The position numbers and the translations under genes are program-made. The notes under the pieces were generated by a model. It was not told the origin of the DNA and searched no databases. It worked only from the letters and a program-made list of their open reading frames with translations. From Anaeramoeba flamelloides (lineage: Eukaryota; Metamonada; Anaeramoebidae): a stretch of DNA of 64,000 nucleotides. This document shows positions 47,354 to 55,836 of the stretch, in pieces; the stretch's first letter is position 1, and the number at the start of each line of letters is the position of its first letter. The stretch lies in contig JANTQA010000029.1 of assembly GCA_027625915.1 (NCBI GenBank), forward strand, positions 3,162,001 through 3,226,000, given 5' to 3'.

Positions 47354-47918
47354 AAGGTTTACAATCCCTGAAATTTGAAAAAGACTATCTTGTGTTGGGG
47401 GTAGTGACTTGAAATTTTGTTCTTAGCTGATCGATCTTGGATTTGGTATGAGTTTTAAAAGTGGTTCAAAATGACAATTTTTGACAATTTATTTTTTTTT
47501 TTTTCCGAATTCCGAAATGAAGGAGTGTATGACGAATATAATGGAAGATAGGTTATAATAAAAAGTGGTTTTTGGGCTGTATGAAATTTTTAATTAAGTT
47601 TTGTTTTATTAGGTGCTTTTAAAAAACAATTTTTTTTTAATTCAGTTAATTGACAAAAAAGTAAATGAAAATTTTCTTCGAAAACCCAAAAATCAACCTT
47701 TATTCTTAAAAACATATTAATCTATTAACCTTATACTCTTCAATTCGGATTTCGGAAAAAAAAAAAAATAAATTGTTAAAAATTGCCATTTTAAACCACT
47801 TTTAAAACTCATACCAAATCCAAGATCGATCAGCAAAGAACCAAATTATCATCAAGTCACTTAACCATACGTCTGATACTAAGTAATCTTTTTTCAAATT
47901 TCAGGGATTGTAAACCTT
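47354..47918. mobile_element. 565 bp foldback element with ~175 bp arms
   Basis: The left arm starts AAGGTTTACAATCCCTGAAA (47354 to about 47525). The right arm (about 47745-47918) ends CAGGGATTGTAAACCTT. Further matched words are GATCGATCTTGGATTTGGTA and AACCACTTTT. The arms are moderately diverged. Related single arms lie at 15050-15230 and in pieces near 30304 and 31085. There is no coding capacity. Confidence 0.75.
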
Positions 47919-48201
47919 AAGGTTTAGGTTATTAGACGGCAAAAACTATTATCTTGTGTATACCCCAAACCTTCACACATTAGTTCTTAATCTTGGAATC
48001 TCTGACTTGATGTGAAATATAAACAGTTATTTAAGGGTCGAGTCATTATGGTGAAATTTTTTTTTCAGAAATGGAAAAAAACTTTTTACTAATTTTTATG
48101 AGGTCCTAACGCAAATCAAAAATCAAACAACCTATGATGTAAGATCAATCTCCAAAAAACAACAACTAGAGATGAGGAAATCTTTAGAAAAATACTTCAA
48201 A

Positions 48202-48283
48202 GAGCGACACTCAATTTAAAATTAGAATGGTTATGAATTACAATTTTGAAAAAATCTATATTAGTTATGAAGTGTCGCTCTTT
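48202..48283. repeat. Small hairpin: CAAAGAGCGACACT inverted pair
   Basis: The arms CAAAGAGCGACACT (48202-48215) and AGTGTCGCTCTTTG (about 48270-48283) are perfect complements with an AT-rich centre. The related copy at about 36755-36835 keeps a mutated version. It could be a nested MITE or a functional sub-terminal part of the TTAA element. Confidence 0.65.
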
Positions 48284-48752
48284 GGAACTTTTTGAGATCC
48301 GGTGGTTTTCTTTTTTTTTTTTCTCATATGAGTTCTCTTTATCTAAAGACTATTACCTAATCCTTACTTGGTCAAATTTAGAGGGGTACAAGATAACTAA
48401 AACTCAGATTAAATCAAATTGCATTGATTGTGAAATTCAAGAAAGTAATTTGTTTTGAATTATTGAAATTTAACCATTTGGAGATATGAAATAAGAAAAG
48501 ATGATTTTTTTTTTATATTTTGATTTTTTGGAATTGAGAACTCTTTAAGGACTATCTGAATTTAATACTCTATGAGCATTGAAATACAATGCAGTAAATA
48601 GACTATGACCTTTAAAATCTAGTGAATTGAGGGAAAGTCAAAATATTGTCAATTTTTAGCAATTTAAGATTTTGACTAAAATCATTTCTTGATCTAAAAA
48701 CTTTTCGAAAAATCCCAACAAAACCATGCAAAAATAAAAAGCTATTTTTTTT

Positions 48753-48857
48753 GATATTAGGAAAATGTCACTCCACTTTCTTTTCAAATGGGTGGCTACA
48801 CTCACCACCAACTCTAACATACTTCAATATAAAGTGGAGTGACATTTTCCCAATATC
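48753..48857. repeat. Hairpin with 27 bp arms (TGTCACTCCACTTT)
   Basis: The left arm 48753-48779 and right arm 48831-48857 are complementary with one mismatch; the core word is AAAATGTCACTCCACTTT. The 51-base loop is C-rich (GGCTACACTCACCACCAACT) and stands out from the surroundings. It is probably a very short MITE nested in the TTAA element. Confidence 0.7.
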
Positions 48858-49229
48858 ATTTTGGAAGTCGAAAATTTTGAATTAAAAATTTGGATTTGGT
48901 GAGTAAATTTTTTTTGCCTTCCCCAAAAAAACCTAAATTTTACATTTTAACAAGATCTATTAACTCAACATTCTTTTGAGTTCATAATTCGTGTTTTGGG
49001 TATAAAAGAAATAGCAGCTGGGAATAAAATTCGAAAAATCCTTAAAACTTATTTTTCTTCCTTGAATTTTTTGTCAAAGATGATCCAAGTAAATTTTTTT
49101 TTGTTATTTGAATTTTGTCATCCAAAAGATAGACTATTTCACAATACCCTTTTTAAGTTTCAATTCACTCCTTGAGTAGGGAGCAAATTCACGGTAAATG
49201 ACTAGACCCTTAAGATATTATTTTTTTAA

Positions 49230-50000
49230 AATAGGCTTATTAAAAGCTAATTAATAAAAAACCAGACCTGAAAATAATCCCAAACAAGATTGTTAATTGT
49301 TAATATTTGTGAAATTATTGTGTAATTACTATTATTTAAAATTTTATCATTTTTATAACTGACCAAATTTTTGATGAACTAAGGTATAAACATACCAAAA
49401 GTTCATTAAAGTGCGGGATTCTATAGAATTCTCATTCAATTGTTTGATTACCAAATTAGATCTACCAATTTTATACAATTATCGAGTTTTAATTATGGTT
49501 TGCTATTGAATGTGGAAAATAATATTACTTGTATTCTTGTTTTTTTGGTTGATTAAATAGAGTTTTGAACATGTTAAAATTTCATTTGTTTTTATTCTAA
49601 TAAGTGACTAATTATTATTTTAAAAGGTTTGATTTTCAAATAAAAGAAATTATTAATATATTAAAAAATAATTTTAGTGAATATTTAGAATTTATATTCT
49701 TTTCATGGTTTATTTTCATATTTTTATTATTTTCAATATCATACATTTAATTGTAAAATAACAAGATAAAACTTTTCATTCAGCTTTCCATAAAAACACA
49801 TTTCAAGATTTAAGACTAATTATCAAAATTAGCAAATTATCAAAGGTAAATTAATAATTTAAGCTGGTTTTAAGAATTAAAAATGGAAATGTTACATGAT
49901 TTATATATTATTACATTTTTTGAAAAGCTAAATGAAAATATTGTTACATTTATTTTGCAACGAATAGTATATTAATTACCTTCATTGTGCTATAAAAAAC
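49230..50000 (+). repeat. Mosaic repeat, modules K and A (related to 12830-14330)
   Basis: Module K (about 49250-49665) carries AAGTTCATTAAAGTG, AATTAGATCTACC and GTATTCTTGTTTTTTTGG. Module A (about 49768-49990) carries TTCATTCAGCTTTCC, GGTAAATTAATAATTTAAGC and CATTTATTTTGCAACG. The module order is the reverse of that at 13 kb. Confidence 0.55.
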
Positions 50001-50259
50001 TTTTTATATCTTAACTGAATAATATGAGTAACTGTTAAAAAGTTCATGGGCTGTGACCTTTTCTGAAAATAGTAAAAACAAGAAAAATTTTTCAAGATGA
50101 TTTTTAATTGAGAACCTGACAGAAAATGAATTTTAAAACCTATCAATAAAAGAAAAAAAAAATCAAAAAAAGTTCAAATGGATGATTAAACAATTATTTT
50201 TTTTTCAATCTTTGCATTTTGGTAATATTTTTTACTAGTGAGTTATCTTTAGGAAAAAA

Positions 50260-50695
50260 AGTGAAATAGGGAAAAAAAGTGAAACATTGTTTTTCATTGG
50301 TAACATTAATAGAACCTGAAAAATGAAAAGTAAGATCAATTAAAAAAAGAATGAATAAATAAATACAAAATGGAGGACTCAACTAAAGAACAATTTTTTT
50401 AATTCGATCTTTCGGTCTGGGTTTTTCTTTTACTGATTTATTATTAAAAAAACGAGGTTACAATTTGACTTTTGTTATTATTATGCAACTGCTTATTGTA
50501 TTTCAATAAAAGAGTAGATCGAAAAAGAAGATATTGATTCAGTTGATAATAATATGATAGATTATTCTTTGGAAGTTAATTGTTTCTTCTTTTAATGTAT
50601 TTTACTTTTATATTTTAGGTTTCTATAATTCTATTAATATTAACAATTGAAAATTGTGTTTAATATTTTTTTCCCCTGTTTTAACTTTTTTCACA
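50260..50695 (+). mobile_element. ~410-435 bp inverted-end element, copy 2
   Basis: It matches 21134-21545 in order: GTGAAAC, GGTAACATTAATAGAACC, AAGTAAGATCAATT, a GAATGAATAAATAAAT run, then at the right CCCCTGTTTTAACTTTTTTC. The terminal repeats are more eroded than in copy 1. Confidence 0.6.
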
Positions 50696-51055
50696 AATCG
50701 TAATATGAAAATTGTTTTGGAAATGTATAACTATTATTAATAACATACAAACTCATTCTTAAAATACCCCACTAAAAATAACAAATAGACTGCTTACTTA
50801 TGGGTGAATTTATTTTCTGTTGAATTTTTCACTTTTTAAAAGATGGGAGTAACCTCAAAATTATAACATTATTCATCAAAAATCCTTATCACTTTTTAAG
50901 CTTATTTGGAAACAAGTTGGTTTTATAAATTCAACTCAAAAACAAACCCTTTTAAATCAAAGTTGAAAAAGAAAATGATTTTAAAGTGAAAAACAAAAAA
51001 TTACCATTTATTTATTTTTCTTAAATCTCTAAAAACAACAACTTTTTTTTACAAA
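50696..51055. promoter_or_regulatory. Upstream region of the EEP enzyme gene
   Basis: This 360-base spacer must contain the promoter of the gene starting at 51056. A T-rich stretch (TTTTTTTT) just before ACAAAATGG abuts the start codon. No specific promoter element can be named. Confidence 0.3.
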
Positions 51056-52087
51056 ATGGAATTTACTTTTGCTTGCAATAATATTCTTTATGAAGAATAT
51101 TACTTAAACTTTTTATCTGAAGGAGGCGAATATTTGCCAATCGAGACAAGATCAACAAATTTTGAAAACAATAGTTTTCTGAATGCTGATATCTTGTGCT
51201 TTCAAGAATTCCCGTATGGGAAAGGAGGAATAAAAATGAAAGGCAATGTGAATGTTGAGGAACAATTAGTTTTAAAATCACAAATCACAAAAAAACCACA
51301 TGACACAATCTTCATGGAAAGCTTTAACAACAAATTCCCCGATGAGCAATATGGCAAAACCTTGGATCCAATTGCAAAAAAAGATGGGGTGTGTATTGTT
51401 TATAACAAAGCCAAATTTGAGAAGCTTGAGGAGGGGTTTGTTCCTTTCAAAAGAAACTATTCCAAAGACATGAGTATCGCAAGATTCAGACCTGGAAGCA
51501 AAAAGAGTTGCTATACCATTTTAAAGGTCAAAAACATGGGCAAGCTTTATAAGATTGGAATCGTCAGCACCCACGTGCCATGGTTTTCCCCAAGGCGCAA
51601 TTTGCATGAAAAAACGACCAAGTTCATCTTCAACCAAATCTTGAACATCACAGAAGAAGTGACCAATAAAGCTAATTGTTGGATTCTCGCTGGCGACTTT
51701 AATTTTAATGTTGCAGGCGAGAGTGATTGGAGATACCCAGATCTTCAAAAAGTCTTCAAAGCCACCGAATGGAAATCAAATTTTGATGAATATGGGTTTG
51801 ACTGCTATCAATTCTCTTGTGCAGGTGATGGCGAAAGAAAACAAAAACTGGATTATATCTTATGGTCCAATAATGATTCGTTGTCTCCTCAATCTTTTGA
51901 AACCTCGCCGCTTTCCTTTAACGACCTTGTTAAACACAAAAGAAAAAAAGAAAGTACTACCCCTTGGTTTGGTGAGGGATTTTGGTCCGATCATTCTGTA
52001 TTGAAAATGAAATTTGCAATCAAAAATGAAGAACAAGAAAAAAATGAAAACAAAAACGAAATTGAAAAAGAACAAAATTTAAATTAA
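51056..52087 (+). CDS. Endonuclease/exonuclease/phosphatase (EEP) superfamily enzyme
   Basis: EEP enzymes are metal-dependent phosphodiesterases or nucleases that cut nucleic acids or phospholipids. The gene is a single exon of 343 residues. All superfamily landmarks are present in order: Asn near residue 9 (FACNNILYEEYY), the metal-binding Glu51 in LCFQEF, GVCIVYN (111-117), His173 in STHVPW, Asp214 and Asn216 in LAGDFNF, Asp267 in KLDYILW, and the catalytic Asp312-His313 in FWSDHS. It looks catalytically complete. There is no signal peptide or membrane segment, and the last 20 residues are a Glu/Asn/Lys tail. Subfamily and substrate (deadenylase, sphingomyelinase-like or DNA repair type) cannot be settled by eye. 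Base composition is clearly richer in G and C than the flanks. Stop is TAA, with AAAATAAAG about 70 bases downstream. Confidence 0.9.
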   Translation: MEFTFACNNILYEEYYLNFLSEGGEYLPIETRSTNFENNSFLNADILCFQEFPYGKGGIKMKGNVNVEEQLVLKSQITKKPHDTIFMESFNNKFPDEQYGKTLDPIAKKDGVCIVYNKAKFEKLEEGFVPFKRNYSKDMSIARFRPGSKKSCYTILKVKNMGKLYKIGIVSTHVPWFSPRRNLHEKTTKFIFNQILNITEEVTNKANCWILAGDFNFNVAGESDWRYPDLQKVFKATEWKSNFDEYGFDCYQFSCAGDGERKQKLDYILWSNNDSLSPQSFETSPLSFNDLVKHKRKKESTTPWFGEGFWSDHSVLKMKFAIKNEEQEKNENKNEIEKEQNLN

Positions 52088-52364
52088 GGTGGATAAAAAG
52101 AAGATCATTTCTTTTTTTTTTTTAAGTTGAAATCTAAAATATTTTTTCTACCAAAAATAAAGAATTAACAGATTTTGATTTTTCAAAAAATATTTCTATT
52201 CACCATTTCTAAACAGTAAATGAAAAATTTTGATCTAAGAGAATTTGTGTAAAGGAATTGGCCTTGATCGAAATAATTTTTTACTTCAAGTCGCCTTTCA
52301 GTGATTAGAGTCTACAACAGGGAAGTCTAGAATTAAAGTGATTTGTTATTAAACATAAATCTCT
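52088..52364. terminator. 3' region of the EEP gene
   Basis: It contains the probable polyadenylation word AAAATAAAG near 52157, then AT-rich DNA. Confidence 0.35.
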
Positions 52365-52700
52365 GTTTTCCCTGATGGTTCAAATGTTTCTAAAAAATCG
52401 ATTCAGTAAAGTAGTACTATTTTTTGAAACTTATCAATTAAAAATGATTAAGGATTAGGAAAAAATTTAGGGATTTTTGAAAAAAAATATGAATTTTGAG
52501 ACAAATTTAAAGGTTGAAACATCAACCTCAAGACATCCAAATTCAAAAGTGGCCTTGTTAAATTTGTATTGGAATGTTAAGATTGCTTACTCAAAAGTTC
52601 AAATTTTTTAAAAAATTAAAGAATTAACAAATAGATTCGTTTGACAATTTATTTTGGAAATATTGGAAATATATTGATGTTATAACTAGCTTTTAGAAAG
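52365..52700 (+). repeat. Dispersed ~0.5-0.7 kb element, copy 2 (partial)
   Basis: It shares GGTTCAAATGTTTCTAAAAA, GATTCAGTAAAGTAGTACTA, CAAATTTAAAGGTTGAA and TTGGAAATATATTGATG with copies at 22875 and 54935. Its left end is missing. Confidence 0.6.
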
Positions 52701-54289
52701 GAAACTTACAAACAATCAATCTTTAGAGTCTTTATATTTAAATAATTCCACAAGAGTAAATATGAATGTGTAAAAAATAGAGTTTTTGCAATTTAAGAGA
52801 TAAATAAAGAGTTTCATACAATTACCCACAATTTGATAAAAGCAAATATAATACCTGATTATATTAATAGACTAATAATAATTTTAATCTTAAAATCGTT
52901 TTGTAAATACCAATCTTTTAATTTTAGAAAAAAAAATCATTTTTCAAACAATGTATTGGTGTTTACCAAACGATTTTTATTTAAAATCCATTTGATCCCA
53001 AAAAAATAAAACCGCGATTTCTTTTACTATTATGGAATTGTGGGTAATTACATGGGACTCTTAATTTATCTATTAAATTGTAAAAACTATATTTTTTACA
53101 ACATTCCATATTTACTCTTGTTTCTTGAGTTAATCTTGTTATTTAGAAAATGTAAAAATAATTACAATTGAAGCTGATAATTTTAATTTTTTAATAACAG
53201 AATCGTATTATTTTAGTTTCTTTTTTAAGATTTGGGAAAAGTAATTAAAAAAAAAATTTCAAAAATCACAATTTTTAATTTTGATTAACACTCACAAATC
53301 TTAATAACATAATGTTCAATAATATTTGGAATAAACTCCATTTCACCCGAAAGTAACCTGCCAAATATAAAAAATTCACATTTTTTTTTTAGAATCAAGT
53401 AAAATACGATTGTTTCGAAATTAAAGAAATAATAAAATTGAGAATAAAATTGATATTCAGAGAAATACCTAAACCAACTTTAAATTTTTGTAAAAATAAA
53501 ATGTTAAAAAATTTTAGCTCCTTTCACAGGACTATCTCATGCAAAATTTCTCATTTTTTCATAAAAATTAAAATTATTGCTAATAAGATTTTTGAAATAT
53601 AAGTTTATTGATTTTAAAAGAATTTATATAGCTATAATTTTCTTAAATTTAATTTGGAGTTTTTCAAACATTTTTCTTTTTATCAAAGTTATTAAAAGCA
53701 AAGAGAAAAATTAAAAAAAATAATAAAACAAAAATTTTTAAAAAAAATAAGAAAAAAAAAATTTGACGAAAATTTGAAAAATGAAAATTTAAATAACGAG
53801 AAAAAATGATCAGATCTAAAACTTGAAAATTTATTTTGAGAAGACTACTGGATTAAGTTCATAGAATCTATTCTATTTCTTGAATAAATCTAAGCTCCTT
53901 TGACTGAAAAGGGGTTGTTATTTCATTTTATTATATCAGGTGAGGGAAAATTTTTGAAATGCAGTTTGTTTATCTAGTGATTATTATTTATTCCAAGAAT
54001 AATTTTGCAAAAATTTTATTTCTTGAGCTTTGTGAAATAATAAAAGAAAATTGAATTTTAAAATTTTAATTAAAAAAATTAAATTTAAAAAAAAAATTCC
54101 AATCAGTTTATGTTTCCAAAGAATAAACAATTTAAGAATAAAATAAAAAGAATTAGAAATTCTTGAAGATTTAATTCTTAATATTTTTACATTTTAATAG
54201 AGGAAGTAGAATTCTTTAAAAAAATGTTGATAACTTTTTAGAGGAATAAAATAAAATTTTTAACGAAAAAATAACTATGTAAGATTTCT
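52701..54289. other. AT-rich intergenic region with a small inverted repeat
   Basis: No genes. The words CAATTACCCACAATTTGATA (about 52820) and AATTGTGGGTAATTACATGG (about 53036), and CCACAAGAGTAAATATGAAT with its complement near 53105, form a loose inverted repeat of about 350 bp (roughly 52745-53125). It is probably another foldback. Confidence 0.45.
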
Positions 54290-54860
54290 AAAAATTTTGA
54301 CTCACTTTATAATGTTAATGGAAGTTTTTTTGAGGGTTTATTCCAGATTCTTATCAAGAAAATATTTTCAAATTTTTGGATCCGGATAATTTTTTCTAAT
54401 TTTGCAAATTTTTGTTTTGCTTTTTCAAATATTTTTTTTTGAAAAATATTTCTTTTTTTATTCTGATTTCTATTTTTTTTTTAAAAAAAGATAATGTGGA
54501 AAAAAAATAACATCTTCTAAAAGACAAATAATCACTAAGAAAATTGAGACCTATGTAGTGTCTTTGAAAATGAATTTAATTATTAGTAAAAAATCTTCTC
54601 GTTGTTTAACTTTTTTTCAGTGAAAGTTCAGTTATAAAAAATATTTAATGCTCATTTCAAAAATTGTAACGAACTTTTTTTAGTTTTTGGTTTTATTTTT
54701 TTTTTAAATTTTTAAAATATCAGGTTTTTATATATTTGGAATGATTTAAAAGTGAATTACAAGTCAGATTTAATTATTTGTTGTTCTTGAATACTAAAGG
54801 ATATTTTTTTTTTTCAATTTATTATTTCGGGTGAATCACAATTTTTGAAATGGTGTTTAT
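54290..54860 (-). mobile_element. Composite element with three GTGACTCAC-type ends, copy 2
   Basis: Reverse-oriented relative of 15620-16240. Ends: TTTGACTCACTTTATAATG (about 54297), CATTTCAAAAATTGTAACGA (about 54655) and GTGAATCACAATTTTTGAAA (about 54832). The interior matches in order, including AATGTTAATGGAAGTTTTTT, TTCTTATCAAGAAAATATTT and the CTTTAGTATT block. Confidence 0.65.
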
Positions 54861-54934
54861 TTCCCACAATAAATTATTTAATTATTGACTAATACGCTAA
54901 AGGAATTAATGCCACCATATATGTTTCTATAATA

Positions 54935-55622
54935 AAAGTATGTTGTAATTAGGTGTAAAGGATATTAGTGCTATATTGTTTGCAAGACTCGAAAAAATCT
55001 ATTATAAATATTATTGCACAATAGATTATTAGTTTTTTTACTAACAATCACAATTAAAAATTTTCAATTTTTGATATTTTTTTTTTAATTCACTTTTCCA
55101 AATCTAAAAATAGAAACTCAATTCACAGTATTCAGTAGGTTAATATTTCATATTTAGAGCTTCCAATAGTAACTATTTTTGACATTTTTTTAATTGCAAA
55201 GATTAACTAAATAATCATCAAAGTAAAACTCCAGAGACTGGTTTAGTTTTATTTCCTTTTTATAAAGCTAATTGTATCATCAATATATTTGCAAGATTTT
55301 AGAAATGATTTGTCAAAAGAATTTATTGGTTAATTATTTAATTTTTTAAAAAAATTGAATTTTTTAGCAACTAATCTATAATTTCGCAGCAAATTTAAGA
55401 AAGATATTTTGCAACTTTGGAATCGGAATATTGATAATTCAACCTTTAAATTTGTGTTAAAATGCAGATTTTTTTTCTGAAATTCTTTGGGTTTTTTTTA
55501 CTAATACAAGGATCATTTTTAATTGAAGAGTTTCAACAAATAGTACTACTTTACTGAATCGATTTTTTAGAGACATTTGAATCATGCCAGTACTAATGTG
55601 ATTAAACCCAATAACAACTTTC
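54935..55622 (-). mobile_element. Dispersed ~0.7 kb element, copy 3, with both inverted ends
   Basis: The left end AAAGTATGTTGTAATTAGGT continues to ATTAGTGCTATATTG. The right end is its diverged complement (TACTAATGTGATTAAACCC then AATAACAACTTT). Between them lie the blocks shared with 22875-23340 and 52365-52700 in reverse orientation. It shows that the family has terminal inverted repeats and is about 690 bp, but no transposase can be read. Confidence 0.65.
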
Positions 55623-55836
55623 TTTTATCTTTAGCTTCTCCTTGATAGATGCTAATCCGTTAAATAAAAATAATTATGTTTATTAATCATATATATATAT
55701 ATATATACAACTTTATTAATAAAAAAGTAATTAAAATAAATCCAATAATTTTAATGAATTATTATTTAAAAAGTAATTATTAAATTTATTCATTTGTAAT
55801 TCGAATTTAAGATATATAAACAATAAATTCAACTCA

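Larger units (their letters stand above)
48035..49209. mobile_element. 1175 bp element with GGGTC ends and TTAA flanks (piggyBac-like non-autonomous)
   Basis: The left end GGGTCGAGTCATTATGGTGAA (its first 20 bases are considered) and the right end TTCACGGTAAATGACTAGAC then CC are inverted repeats. Exact TTAA tetranucleotides abut both sides (48031-48034 and 49210-49213), the target duplication typical of piggyBac elements. It contains two smaller hairpins (48202-48283 and 48753-48857), and no transposase is recognisable. A truncated reverse copy is at 35977 and a solo end at about 31850. Assignment to piggyBac rests on the TTAA only. Confidence 0.7.
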
